Source of the DNA: Prevotella melaninogenica
GTDB lineage: Bacteria > Bacteroidota > Bacteroidia > Bacteroidales > Bacteroidaceae
Length of the DNA: 64,000 bases
NCBI RefSeq assembly: GCF_003609775.1
Contig: NZ_AP018050.1
Span: 124,001 to 188,000, forward strand
Direction: 5' to 3'
The notes beneath the pieces were generated by a model. It was not told where the DNA came from. It did not search any database and worked only from the letters and a program-made list of their open reading frames with translations. Positions 19,201-27,237 of this stretch are shown one piece after another. A program made the position numbers and the translations under genes. Numbering within the stretch: the first letter of the stretch is position 1; every line of letters starts with the position of its first letter.

Positions 19201-19342
19201 GCACAGCCTGAGGCATTGATGCTTCAGGCGAGCCTACGGGATTTCCTACTGCATAAGCACTCGTTGGAGCTAACGCAATAGAAAGGGCAAAAGCGACTGA
19301 GAAATACAGATGCTTCTGCTTTGCTTCATGAATCATTCTCAT
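16232..19342 (-). CDS. SusC/RagA-family TonB-dependent outer-membrane transporter
   Basis: 1036 residues. Signal peptide ends near SAYAVG. A carboxypeptidase-regulatory-like domain (GRVVDPAGEPLIGATIMVEG, about 55-135) precedes the plug (NEVVVTALGIKRAEKALSY, then GAKSIEGDNNVLYVIDGIPI and LNPEDIESISVLAGPSAAALYG, the SusC signature). The remainder is a 22-strand barrel ending in FSVKFKF. The transporter imports oligosaccharides with energy from TonB-ExbBD. It is the first gene of the susC-susD-GH18-DUF1735 operon. No ECF sigma/anti-sigma, SusR-like or hybrid two-component regulator lies next to it, so control is probably from elsewhere or through the ~200-nt leader. Confidence 0.95.
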   Translation of the reverse strand: MRMIHEAKQKHLYFSVAFALSIALAPTSAYAVGNPVGSPEASMPQAVQQNGNHKVTGRVVDPAGEPLIGATIMVEGTKDGTVTDIDGNFTINTTSKAKLVISYVGYTAQTILVGDKTTIDVTLKEVANTMNEVVVTALGIKRAEKALSYNVQSVGSNELTRNKDANFVNSLNGKVAGVSISKSASGVGGATRVIMRGAKSIEGDNNVLYVIDGIPIFNFSGGRDSGIMGEGRVSSEGIADLNPEDIESISVLAGPSAAALYGSNAANGAILITTKKGKEGRVDISFSSSADFSSPLLMPEFQNTYGNKLGSYESWGEKLATPSSYDPKKDFFRTGTNFINALTLNMGNEFNQTFASVATTNSRGIVPNNTYDRYNFTIRNTTRMFKNKVQLDLGASYIKQKDNNMVSQGEYWNPIVAAYLFPRGESFEGIKTFERYDNVRNFPTQYWPISDSRFANQNPYWTAYRNLAPDDKDRFMFNAGLTYNIFDWLSVAGRIRLDKTFITSERKIYASSFNYFAKENGAYDYYDYKDHQTYIDAIANINKTFGKFSLAANVGYSYSDYASLTRGYGGNLVLVPNKFSLNNINPSDSKIREGGGDSKVRNVAAFASAELGWRSMVYLTLTGRNDWNSRLVNSSEESFFYPSVGLSGIISEMTKLPSFISYLKVRGSYTEVGSPVSRSGMTPGTITTPIVGGSLKSTDIYPFTDYKAERTKSYEFGLTARFWKKLSFDFTWYKSNTYNQTFIGELPESSGYKAVYLQAGNVENRGVEMALGYNDNFGGLQWSSSLVYSKNVNEIKEMVKDYHHPLSPKPINIPEVSKDNGRVLLKVGGSINDIYARKVLAKDNQGFVNVSPSGGMSLETVEPIYLGKTTPDFTMGWNNNFTYKNFGLSFLINARVGGIVTSSTQALLDRFGVSKASADARDAGGVMIPNQGLYDAKKYYTLVATGENDLAGYYTYSATNVRLQELTLSYKFNSRLFNNVIKDLTLSFVATNPWMIYCKAPFDPELTASTGTYGQGNDYFMQPSLKSYGFSVKFKF

Positions 19343-19431
19343 TAGGTTCAGGGTTTAAATATTTATATTTTAGGTTCCTAATTGTTACTTATTAATAACA
19401 GCTGCATGGACAACTGCCGTACGTCATTATC

Positions 19432-19451
19432 ACCTTATAATATTATAAGGT
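19432..19451. promoter_or_regulatory. 20-bp perfect palindrome in the susC leader
   Basis: ACCTTATAATATTATAAGGT lies about 90 bp before the susC start, inside the presumed untranslated leader. It could be an operator or an RNA hairpin; AT-rich spacing upstream of susC genes is common, so function is uncertain. Confidence 0.5.
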
Positions 19452-19555
19452 AATGATAGATAGATTATTATTTTATTTACACAGGTTGTTTAACGTATAA
19501 ACGTCAAGATTATTAATGAATAATAGGTTAGGTCAATGACCTCATAAATTCGGTG

Positions 19556-19584
19556 CAAAAGTATAAAATAAATCTGTAAACGAC
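19556..19584 (-). promoter_or_regulatory. Putative susC promoter
   Basis: On the minus strand the -7 element TACTTTTG occupies 19563-19556, with a weaker TTTAC-like -33 near 19580. The start would be near 19549, giving a leader of about 200 nt that contains the 20-bp palindrome. Confidence 0.5.
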
Positions 19585-19630
19585 TTACTTTTTGTAAAAA
19601 AAGTGAATAATGTGTTTGTGATTGCAAAAA

Positions 19631-19671
19631 GAACAGGGATATGCGCTTACTCGCATATCCCTGTTCTTTTT
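19631..19671. terminator. Bidirectional terminator between mrp and susC
   Basis: A 15-bp perfect stem pairs GAACAGGGATATGCG (19631-19645) with 19652-19666, loop of 6 nt, with T-runs on both sides. On the minus strand it ends the mrp transcript. Confidence 0.88.
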
Positions 19672-19708
19672 GTAATAATGTATAAACACGAAGATTCCGT
19701 TTATACGC

Positions 19709-20812
19709 TTATCCGTTCTTTACATCAACTATCTTTGTTGGAGCCTGCTCCTTATTGCGACGATTAACAACAGTAACTACACTCTGTGCAAGACTGAGGA
19801 ATGACTGACCTGTAATGGTGTCAACCTGTGAAGCTGCAGGTGTTCCATTATCACCATTTTCGCAAATGCTCTGTACGATTGGAATCTGAGCAAGTAGCGG
19901 ACATCCAAGTTCCTTCGCTAAGTTCTTGCAACCGTCTTTACCAAAGATATAGTATTTATTCTCTGGAAGTTCAGCTGGTGTAAACCATGCCATATTTTCA
20001 ACCAATCCAAGAATTGGAATATTCACCTTGTCGTTGCGATACATATCAATACCCTTACGTGCATCTGCCAGTGCTACATTCTGAGGAGTTGACACAATCA
20101 CTGCACCCGTAATGGCAAGTGTCTGCATAAGTGTCAAATGAATATCGCTGGTTCCTGGTGGCGTATCGAGGATAAAGTAATCGAGTTCTCCCCAATCTGC
20201 ATCAGCAATAAGCTGCTTAAGAGCTGAGGTTGCCATACTTCCACGCCAAAGGGTTGCTGTGTCTGCATTGACAAAGAAACCAATAGAAAGCAACTTCACA
20301 CCATACTTCTCTACTGGCTCGATAAGCTGGCGTCCATCCTTTTCTACTCCGTATGGACGAGCATCTTCTACACCAAACATCTTTGGCATACTTGGGCCAA
20401 AGATATCAGTATCAAGCAAACCTACCTTATAGCCAAGGCGCGCCAAGGCAATAGCGAGGTTAGCAGAGACGGTGCTCTTTCCTACTCCACCCTTGCCCGA
20501 ACTAACAGCAATGATATTCTTCACCTGAGGCAACAACTTACCCACCTCTGGGCGTGGCGCATTCTTGAATTCTGTTGTAATAGTTACTTCAACTTCCTTG
20601 CCAACTGAATAGTGAATTTGAGCCTCAGCAGCCTTAATAGTAGACTTAAGGAAAGGATCGGTCTCGCGTGGGAAAATAAGTGTGAAACTTACTTTATTAC
20701 CATTGATACTTGGTGTATCAGCGAGCATTTCACTTTCTATGATATTCTTTTTTGTTCCTGGATAAATTACTTTCTCCAGCGCGTCTGTAATGAGTTTTGG
20801 ATATAATGTCAT
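19709..20812 (-). CDS. mrp: Mrp/ApbC-family iron-sulfur carrier P-loop ATPase
   Basis: 367-residue cytosolic ATPase that carries or inserts Fe-S clusters. The N-terminal ~85 residues are a MIP18/DUF59 domain. The deviant Walker A SSGKGGVGKST covers about 105-114, followed by the LLDTDIFGPSMP and DYFILDTPPGTSD motifs of the ParA/MinD-like Mrp core. The CxxC usually found late in the protein is absent: the segment reads ENMAWFTPAELPENKYYIFG, with a single Cys near GKDGCKNL. I believe this is a common feature of Bacteroidetes Mrp rather than damage. Single-gene unit with its own strong terminator. Confidence 0.9.
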   Translation of the reverse strand: MTLYPKLITDALEKVIYPGTKKNIIESEMLADTPSINGNKVSFTLIFPRETDPFLKSTIKAAEAQIHYSVGKEVEVTITTEFKNAPRPEVGKLLPQVKNIIAVSSGKGGVGKSTVSANLAIALARLGYKVGLLDTDIFGPSMPKMFGVEDARPYGVEKDGRQLIEPVEKYGVKLLSIGFFVNADTATLWRGSMATSALKQLIADADWGELDYFILDTPPGTSDIHLTLMQTLAITGAVIVSTPQNVALADARKGIDMYRNDKVNIPILGLVENMAWFTPAELPENKYYIFGKDGCKNLAKELGCPLLAQIPIVQSICENGDNGTPAASQVDTITGQSFLSLAQSVVTVVNRRNKEQAPTKIVDVKNG

Positions 20813-20942
20813 TGTTTTATTATTTTATAATCTTTGGAGAATGAAGCTATCTCACTGCTATAAAAGCCTATATTCCTTCTTATTAGAATTTCACTTACTT
20901 CTTTAAGTTAACAAAAAGAATGCCACAAAATAATCGGACACA

Positions 20943-21320
20943 TTAGTTACCGTTATTTTGCGACTGCTCCCATTCTTCCCACTCTTTGGCAACTGCTTTC
21001 CAGTCGGTCATCTCTCCCGCTTCAATGGCTTGCTGCTCACGTGTAGCCTCATCGCGAGCCTTATCTCGAGCACGCTTTGCCTTCATGTCGGAGATAGTGG
21101 CATCATCGAGAATCTGAATAGCTCCACGACGAATAGCATCCTGCAATTCTTCCTCGCCAAAAGCCTTTCCTGGCTCATTGAAGTCAGAGATATTAAACTC
21201 ATAGATAGTACGAAGATCATGACGAACCAATTTCTGTTTCGCCCGATTACCCGCATTCTTCAGTCGGAGTAGCTTTGCTATTTCTTTTATCTCGTCTTGT
21301 GCGAACTTATTTCTTCCCAT
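20943..21320 (-). CDS. Small conserved protein of unknown function
   Basis: 125 residues from the ATG at 21320 (MGRNKFAQDEIKEIAKLL); an upstream start at 21386 would add 22 unlikely residues. No signal or membrane segment. The protein is highly charged: a basic helical N-terminus (RLKNAGNRAKQKLVRHDLRTIYEF), a short FGEEELQDAIRRGAI segment and an acidic/basic helical end. I do not recognise a known domain. The basic N-terminal helices could bind nucleic acid, but this is a guess. It is encoded just upstream of mrp on the same strand, 130 bp apart. Confidence 0.65.
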   Translation of the reverse strand: MGRNKFAQDEIKEIAKLLRLKNAGNRAKQKLVRHDLRTIYEFNISDFNEPGKAFGEEELQDAIRRGAIQILDDATISDMKAKRARDKARDEATREQQAIEAGEMTDWKAVAKEWEEWEQSQNNGN

Positions 21321-21790
21321 GTTATGATTTTTATTCAGATGCCATTTATGGCTTTCTTGTCTGCGAAGATAGCAACAAAATCCCAATACTGCAAGTTTTT
21401 CTTAAGGAATACATTGCGCAATGCATGATAAATTATCTAATAAAAACAAACGTTAGGTAGCCTGACAATACGTATTATCACATCAAAAAGTGGCTATAAA
21501 GAGATGCGCTTCTGAGTAAACTTTTAATAATGAATAAGAAAACTCTAACACTCATGTATAATTGAACAAAATATGAGAACACTTAAGACAATTAAACTAC
21601 TAAGGACTTTTTAACCATATTTCTCACGTAACAAATAACAACAAGACAAACGTTAAAATACTGAATATAAAAGAGATTGGGCCATCTTTTCACTATCATG
21701 ATAATCTTAATTTTATTATTATAACCAATCAAAAAATAACCAATAAAGGTTAATAGTGTTTCTAATAGTGAAAAATATTTCTCGAAAAAT

Positions 21791-21821
21791 TTGGTTATTA
21801 ACAAAAAAACGTGTATCTTTG
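21791..21821 (+). promoter_or_regulatory. Bacteroidetes promoter
   Basis: TTG at 21791-21793, 20 bp, TATCTTTG at 21814-21821: a near-ideal -33/-7 pair. It reads into the hairpin unit 21828-21898 and, beyond it, the PNPOx-like gene. Confidence 0.7.
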
Positions 21822-21827
21822 CACCAA

Positions 21828-21899
21828 GTTTTTTTAGTGGTTAATTTAGTTTTAGTATTTAAACCTTGGGTGATGTGAATCAGTCAAGGTCTTTTTTTT
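21828..21899 (+). ncRNA. Short transcript ending in a hairpin and T8: small RNA or attenuator
   Basis: Predicted from the promoter at 21791 and a terminator-like structure: ACCTTG (21863-21868) pairs with CAAGGT (21885-21890), TGAT (21871-21874) pairs with ATCA (21879-21882), followed by eight T. The RNA would be about 70 nt. It could be an independent small RNA or an attenuated leader of the flavin-binding protein gene at 21997. The remaining 21321-21790 is AT-rich and shows no gene I can support. Confidence 0.45.
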
Positions 21900-21996
21900 A
21901 TATATACTGGAACTCTGACACAAAGGTTTCTTTGTGCGTGAGATTAATTCATAACAGATAATTCACAGTTCCAACAATTCATTTTTTATATTAATA

Positions 21997-22488
21997 ATGT
22001 ACGATATGAAATATGTTAATAATCGCATACGCAGACAAGACCGTCTGATGGAGGAGCAGCGAGCTATAGAATTGCTGCGTGAAGGCGAATACGGAGTTTT
22101 GAGCATGGTTTCAGAAGATATGGGGTATGGTATTCCTGTAAACTTTGTTTGGGACGGCAAGAATAGCATCTATATTCACTGCGCACCTGAAGGACGTAAG
22201 TTAGTAGCTATTGAACAGAATCCGAAGGTTTCGCTTTGTATCATTGGTAAAGTAAACTTATTGCCCCGCAATTTCACCACTGAGTATGAGAGTGCTATCT
22301 TCTTTGGTGAGGCTCATATCCATCTTTCTGAGGAGGAGAAGATGCATGCGCTGCATCTTTTGATAGACAAGTTATCACCTGACTTCAAAGAGCTTGGCGA
22401 TAAATATGCGCACAAGAGTTTTCATCGCGTTGAGATAATCCGCGTAGACTTTACTGAGTTCAGTGGCAAACGTAAAAAAGTACTTTAG
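21997..22488 (+). CDS. Pyridoxamine 5'-phosphate oxidase-like flavin-binding protein (Nim-like family)
   Basis: 163 residues. The sequence fits the split-barrel PNPOx-like/Nim-related family: RRQDRLMEEQRAIELLREGEYGVLSMV, YGIPVNFVWDGKNSIYIHCAPEGRKL, and a long-range strand VSLCIIGKVNLLP. These proteins bind FMN or haem, and some members reduce nitroimidazoles; substrate cannot be assigned here. The conserved HCAPEGRKL segment is the expected cofactor phosphate-binding region. It is preceded by the promoter-hairpin unit at 21791-21899, so expression may depend on read-through of that hairpin. The next gene, 143 bp downstream on the same strand, also encodes a flavoprotein. Confidence 0.8.
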   Translation: MYDMKYVNNRIRRQDRLMEEQRAIELLREGEYGVLSMVSEDMGYGIPVNFVWDGKNSIYIHCAPEGRKLVAIEQNPKVSLCIIGKVNLLPRNFTTEYESAIFFGEAHIHLSEEEKMHALHLLIDKLSPDFKELGDKYAHKSFHRVEIIRVDFTEFSGKRKKVL

Positions 22489-22630
22489 TGAGAAGTTAAC
22501 AAGTTATTTCTTGTCTTAGCTAATTATTAGTTTTATTTATTGCAATAATCTCAGCGGACAATAGTTATCATAATTATAACGTACTGATAAGAACTTTGTT
22601 CGAGTAATTACGAATTTTGAATAAAATCAA

Positions 22631-23854
22631 ATGGATATAGCAATCATTGGCGGAGGAGCAGCTGGTTTCATGGCGGCTATCACGGCTCGAAGAACAAATC
22701 CTTCATGTAAGGTTACAATCTTTGAACGTGCGCAAAAGGTATTGGCTAAGGTTGAAATAACTGGAGGGGGACGCTGTAACGTTACAAATAGCTTTGCAGC
22801 TATCTCGGATGTAAAGCAGGCTTACCCACGTGGTCATAAACTCATGAAACGGTTGATGAAAACATTTAGCCACGAAGATACATATAAATGGTTTGAGAAG
22901 CATGGTGTACCATTGGTGACACAAGAAGATGAATGTGTTTTCCCAAAGGCACAAGACTCGCATGCCATCATTGATTGCCTGATGCGACAAGCTAATGAAC
23001 TCGGTGTAACTATATGTCATCGCTACCGATTGATGGATATCCATAAGTTAGAAGACGAAAGACTTAAACTGGAATTTGAGAATGGCACACATCGCGTATT
23101 CCATCGTGCTATTATAACAACAGGCGGCTCACCCAATGGGCGTGGCTTACAATACCTCGCTCGACTTGGACATGAAATAGAGGCTCCTGTACCATCACTT
23201 TTCACCTTTAATATAAAGGACCGTGCTTTCTGCGATCTCATGGGAACGGTTGTTGACCCAGTTGTAACAACGATCCCTGGAACAAAGTTGCGCGCTCAAG
23301 GGCCTTTGCTCGTGACCCATTGGGGTGTGAGTGGTCCTGCTGCCTTGAAGCTTTCTTCATACGCAGCTCGCTTACTTGCTGAAAATGATTATAAAGCTCC
23401 ACTTGCTATCAGTTGGACGGGGGAACGAACACGACAAGAAGTAGAGGAAAATCTTCTGAAGTTGCAGGCTGCTAACCCACGAAAACAGCTCGCTACCCTA
23501 CACCCATTTGGACTACCAAGTCGTCTGTGGCTCTATATACTTAGCAAACTTGGCTTAGAGCCTGCGAAACCATGGGCAGAAGTTGGGCGCAAAACATTAA
23601 ATCGCATGATAGAAACATTGGTCAATGATCAATACACTATTGCTGGTAAAGGTACCTTCCGCGAGGAATTTGTGACTTGTGGCGGCGTAAGCCTTAGCTC
23701 TATTAATTCCAAAACACTTGAAAGTAAGGTTTGTCCTAATCTTTTCTTTGCAGGCGAAGTATTAGACATTGATGCCATCACCGGCGGCTTTAATCTTCAG
23801 GCTGCATGGACAACAGGCGTCGTAGCTGGACAATGTGCGGCAGGGAGTGTGTAG
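22631..23854 (+). CDS. HI0933/YhiN-family FAD-dependent oxidoreductase
   Basis: 407-residue flavoprotein. The N-terminal Rossmann motif IIGGGAAGFMAAITA (about 4-18) binds FAD. The family hallmarks are seen: KVEITGGGRCNVTNS near residue 40, ITTGGSPNGRGLQYLARLGH mid-protein, THWGVSGPAALKLS, and the C-terminal CGGVSL...FFAGEVLDIDAITGGFNLQAAWTTG split over two segments. Members include BaiN-like flavoproteins, but a specific substrate is not defined. Full length for the family (about 400). Start chosen at the ATG at 22631, which keeps the whole Rossmann motif. Confidence 0.9.
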   Translation: MDIAIIGGGAAGFMAAITARRTNPSCKVTIFERAQKVLAKVEITGGGRCNVTNSFAAISDVKQAYPRGHKLMKRLMKTFSHEDTYKWFEKHGVPLVTQEDECVFPKAQDSHAIIDCLMRQANELGVTICHRYRLMDIHKLEDERLKLEFENGTHRVFHRAIITTGGSPNGRGLQYLARLGHEIEAPVPSLFTFNIKDRAFCDLMGTVVDPVVTTIPGTKLRAQGPLLVTHWGVSGPAALKLSSYAARLLAENDYKAPLAISWTGERTRQEVEENLLKLQAANPRKQLATLHPFGLPSRLWLYILSKLGLEPAKPWAEVGRKTLNRMIETLVNDQYTIAGKGTFREEFVTCGGVSLSSINSKTLESKVCPNLFFAGEVLDIDAITGGFNLQAAWTTGVVAGQCAAGSV

Positions 23855-23935
23855 CTTATAGACTGCCGAGCAACTAAAACAAATCTTAGTATAAGACTAT
23901 TGTTATCCCATTAAGATTCAATAGCCCATATTTAT

Positions 23936-23976
23936 TGCGGAATTACCCTTAAAGTAGGAAGTTCCGCATTATTTTT
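23936..23976 (+). terminator. Probable terminator after the HI0933-family gene
   Basis: TGCGGAA (23936-23942) pairs with TTCCGCA (23962-23968), followed by TTATTTTTA. It lies about 80 bp after the stop codon. Confidence 0.6.
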
Positions 23977-24078
23977 AGATAAGTAAGTACATTATTTGCT
24001 TTTGGTAGTATAACACCTTTTTGACTATAGGTTTCCTCCACCCCAACAACATATTACAAGCTACGAAACGCACAGCAC

Positions 24079-24123
24079 CAATGGTGCTAACCATTAACAC
24101 CACATGTGCTTACCCTCAACACC
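24079..24123. repeat. Two degenerate 22-bp direct repeats
   Basis: CCATTAACACCACATGTGCTT and CCCTCAACACCACACATATTA lie head to tail, preceded by AGCACCAATGGTGCT, a short palindrome. I see no gene in 23977-24322. Confidence 0.5.
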
Positions 24124-24322
24124 ACACATATTAAGCAATACAACTTCAGCAGAAAGTGTAAAGTGAGCTCTTAACTTATCACTATTAATTACAAAATTAA
24201 AGACAGACATACAAGAAAAAGATTTATCAAACTGCACCAATATGAACCAATCACCTTGTTTCAAAATAGAATATTAAAAAGATATACTCCTTGTCGCTGT
24301 TTAACCCAAATCGTTCATTAGA

Positions 24323-24441
24323 ACCTAAACATTTTGTTTTATTATCGAGCAGATTGTTTGGCTTTGTAACGCAGGCGTAGCAGGCTACGTCAAGTTATAA
24401 AGCCAGACAAGATGCCGATAAGAAAATAAAAGATGTTAGGA
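24323..24441. repeat. ~119-bp long-hairpin intergenic element
   Basis: The left half, from ACATTTTGTTTTATTATCG to GGCTTTGTAAC, is an imperfect inverse of the right half, from GTTATAAAGCC to CGATAAGAAAATAAAAGATGT. Arms are about 43 nt. The centre holds a small stem CGTAG/CTACG (GCGTAGCAGGCTACGTC). It resembles a REP/MITE-like palindromic element and encodes no protein. Confidence 0.6.
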
Positions 24442-24600
24442 AACAAGACCATAGTAAGAAGAATTATACATATTGTGGTATAATAACCGATTGGGGGTTA
24501 GTTTTATCATCCCATCAAAACAATATTACACCCAACCCTCTATTACTACACCCGTTTTAGTTAAAAAGTGTTTTATTCTTAAATTCTTCTGTCTTAGATT

Positions 24601-24630
24601 TTGCAGTTTCAGAAATTATCTATACCTTTG
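24601..24630 (+). promoter_or_regulatory. Promoter of tRNA-Ser
   Basis: TTG at 24601-24603, 19 bp, TACCTTTG at 24623-24630. The start would be near 24637, about 40 nt before the mature tRNA. Confidence 0.7.
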
Positions 24631-24676
24631 CACTCGCTTTCAACAAGGAAGCAGGTAGACTACAAAGTTGCCTTCT

Positions 24677-24761
24677 GGAGAGATGGTAGAGTGGTCGATT
24701 ACAACGGTCTTGAAAACCGTCGTACCGAGAGGTACCGGGGGTTCGAATCCCTCTCTCTCCG
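24677..24761 (+). tRNA. tRNA-Ser (anticodon TGA)
   Basis: 85-nt class II tRNA. The acceptor GGAGAGA (24677-24683) pairs with TCTCTCC (24754-24760), discriminator G at 24761. The anticodon loop CTTGAAA carries TGA within an ACGGT/ACCGT stem. A variable arm (TACCGAGAGGTA) and a T-arm with GTTCGAATC are present. CCA is not encoded. A promoter and a terminator flank it, so it is a single-gene unit. No integrase is found nearby. Confidence 0.95.
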
Positions 24762-24767
24762 CAAACA

Positions 24768-24808
24768 AGGGTGTAAATCAACGAATTACGTGATTTACAC
24801 CCTTTATT
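24768..24808 (+). terminator. Terminator of tRNA-Ser
   Basis: A 13-bp stem pairs AGGGTGTAAATCA (24768-24780) with 24791-24803, loop of 10 nt, then TTATT. The rest of the spacer to 25134 contains no gene I can support; a second inverted repeat around an 'AACAGAGCG...CGCTCTGTT' pair (about 25052-25091) probably ends the convergent DUF262 operon. Confidence 0.8.
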
Positions 24809-25134
24809 ACACCCAAAAATCAACTATTAATAGTCTAGCCATGCAACAATACTTATAATAAAAGTTTCTTTTTGTTTAGAATCAAAAACCTATATGCATA
24901 ATCCCCACCTTTTTCCTACTGAGCCTTCTATGAGGTCAGTTAGTTTAAGTATGTAGGGGTATAAAAGCAAAAAACGTGGAAGAGATTGCTACTCATTACA
25001 TTAGACGAAATATGGATTTCTGTGAAATAAGAGACCTATATAACTAAGTCAAACAGAGCGAAAGGAGTTAAACACCTATACGCTCTGTTTTTGTATGACT
25101 CTCAAGTTTTTATAATTTTAAAATTAATGTAGCA

Positions 25135-27237
25135 TCAAGATTGAGCCCATTTTATTAACTTCTTAAATGCTTGGGGAGGACGTTTTTTTCCTACAATCTC
25201 TACATCTAATGCGTGGGCTTCGTTCAAACCTAAATTATATCGGAATTGCGAATTATAAGTTTGAAAAATAGGATTTGCATGACCAGTACCCCACCATGAG
25301 TCTCCTCGTATTCCATTTTTAAAAAGAGATACAAAACCTATTTCTTTTGATAGCCATCCAAAATTCCATTCTTTAAAAAAATCCAAAGGAGCAAGCTTCA
25401 TCAGTCTTCTTGTTATTATATAGTATAAGCGCAATTGGACCTTCACATCATCTATCAAGGAAAAATCTGGGTAGCTATTATGTAAATCATTCACATATTG
25501 CTTTTCTATAGATATCAAGTACATCTCAAGATCATTGCATTTCTGTGATGAATAATCTGCGGCCATAGCAACAATAGCTGGGCACCTACCATAATCTGGA
25601 TTATAAACCAAACGGCTTGCAGATACTAAATGGGTGTATAATCCAGAGTCTATCAAATTACCGAAAACCTGATTGAAATCATCAGAAGCAATTTCCTTAT
25701 AGGAGACATAAACTTTATTAACTTGCTCAAGTGAGAAATTATCCAATGATGCACTGTTTAAATCAAATTCAGCAATATCAGATTCATTTTGAACATAGCT
25801 AGTTGCCAAGATATTGGTTATATTGCCTTTGAAATTATAATTGTCTTCAATTTTATACAAATCTGCCTTACAGTTTGGATACTTGAGGTATAATTTTGCC
25901 TTAAAAATTTCTTCATGGCATTGTTCGTTCCGCAATCCGGATAGTGTGGGATTTGTTGTTAAAAACTTATGAGTGTTATGAGCATTAGTAAGGGATCTGA
26001 AACTCTTGATAATTGTAGGCCACTCACGTGAAGAATTATCAGGGGTGTTTATTATTAAGTTACGAATCACTCTAATATAATCCATCAAGCCCTCTTCAGT
26101 TTTGTTAACCCACAAATAATCAAATGTACAGAATAATACAAACGTCCTCGTAACATCTAATGATTTAGATTTAACAACTGTTGAAAGAATATTAGCGATA
26201 GAATCTTTTAACTCATTATTTTTTTCCCAGACAATTGGGGCTTTAAATGAAGATACGATAGGAATTTTATCAAGGACGAAAAAGAAGAAGTCTGCATTCT
26301 CTTTTTCTTTATATAATTCTCCTATCAATTTTAAATCTAGGAAATTAGTGGCATACCCATTGCTATCTCGAGCCTGCGCGTGCTTAAAATAGAGCATCTG
26401 AGTGACAAATGATAATACAGACATAAAACATTCGTCAGTAACGAAAGTGCCTTGAGGAACAAAAGACCAAAGGTTATTTACCCATTCATACTCCATTTTA
26501 TCTTTTATATCCTCAAGCGCCGGATGATAACTTAGGAGTTTGTAGAACTCTGATTTGAAGTTTTCAAAGTCAGTTAGAATCTTTCCTCTAGCGTTCATAC
26601 GAACATATATCTCATCTGATAACCCATACTTCTCTAACGGGACGAAGTAAAAGGATATTCTATTTTTTAAGGCAAGTTGGTCAATATCTACTTTATCTGA
26701 ATTTAATTGTTTGTTTCTGGAAATATCATGAAGCATTTGTAACATGCCTGCTATCGTCCCATCCATAAGCCATTCGTTATCAAACCATGATTGTTCTCTA
26801 ATAAACTCATCAATATGATTTAGGCAACTTTTTGAATATTGTTCATTTACAAGACGCTTACAAAAATCGTGAGAACTGGGACGAGTTTCGTAACAAAATT
26901 TTTCCAAGTAAGGTTTGAAATCTCCTAATCTTCCATCCTTTACGGTAAGGTACCAGTGTAGTAGAAATAAGGTGGTCAGGCGCTGCTGACCATCTATAGG
27001 GATAAATGTTCTTCTTTGAGCATTAGAAGAATCATGTTGAATCTGTTCAATTCTAATTGACCCATAGATAAAATCTAACTCAATAGGAATATCAAAAAAA
27101 AGTTTATCAGCAATATAGGCGAGAAAATTGCTTCTTACCTTTTCTGCACTTTTCCGTCCTTGAGCATAGTTACGTTGGATAACAGGTATCTCAATTTTAT
27201 CATACTCTTTACAGAGTGAGAGAAATGTATGTTTCAT
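25135..27237 (-). CDS. DUF262 protein, second gene of a GmrSD-like defence operon
   Basis: 700 residues. The N-terminal DUF262 (ParB/sulfiredoxin-like NTPase) domain shows IPVIQRNYAQGR (about 17-28), IDGQQRLTTLFLLHWYL (81-97) and RMNARGKILTDFENFKSEF (about 208-226). In GmrS/BrxU-type proteins the DGQQR motif is needed for nucleotide-dependent restriction of phage DNA. The ~470-residue C-terminal part has no HNH motif that I can see and no recognised domain; it may sense or bind DNA. Its ATG overlaps the stop of the upstream DUF262/DUF1524 gene (TAATG), so the two are translationally coupled and probably form a complex. Defence function is inference from the family. Confidence 0.78.
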   Translation of the reverse strand: MKHTFLSLCKEYDKIEIPVIQRNYAQGRKSAEKVRSNFLAYIADKLFFDIPIELDFIYGSIRIEQIQHDSSNAQRRTFIPIDGQQRLTTLFLLHWYLTVKDGRLGDFKPYLEKFCYETRPSSHDFCKRLVNEQYSKSCLNHIDEFIREQSWFDNEWLMDGTIAGMLQMLHDISRNKQLNSDKVDIDQLALKNRISFYFVPLEKYGLSDEIYVRMNARGKILTDFENFKSEFYKLLSYHPALEDIKDKMEYEWVNNLWSFVPQGTFVTDECFMSVLSFVTQMLYFKHAQARDSNGYATNFLDLKLIGELYKEKENADFFFFVLDKIPIVSSFKAPIVWEKNNELKDSIANILSTVVKSKSLDVTRTFVLFCTFDYLWVNKTEEGLMDYIRVIRNLIINTPDNSSREWPTIIKSFRSLTNAHNTHKFLTTNPTLSGLRNEQCHEEIFKAKLYLKYPNCKADLYKIEDNYNFKGNITNILATSYVQNESDIAEFDLNSASLDNFSLEQVNKVYVSYKEIASDDFNQVFGNLIDSGLYTHLVSASRLVYNPDYGRCPAIVAMAADYSSQKCNDLEMYLISIEKQYVNDLHNSYPDFSLIDDVKVQLRLYYIITRRLMKLAPLDFFKEWNFGWLSKEIGFVSLFKNGIRGDSWWGTGHANPIFQTYNSQFRYNLGLNEAHALDVEIVGKKRPPQAFKKLIKWAQS

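Noticed and set aside
21592..21804. 70-codon ORF on the minus strand between the small conserved gene and the PNPOx-like gene
   Set aside because: AT-rich, no recognisable features, overlaps the strong promoter at 21791; low coding quality.
24677..24761. tRNA-Ser 3' end as an integrative-element attachment site
   Set aside because: No integrase gene and no second copy of the tRNA 3' end found in the window.
24601..24858. ORFs overlapping tRNA-Ser on both strands
   Set aside because: They are by-products of the tRNA and its terminator.
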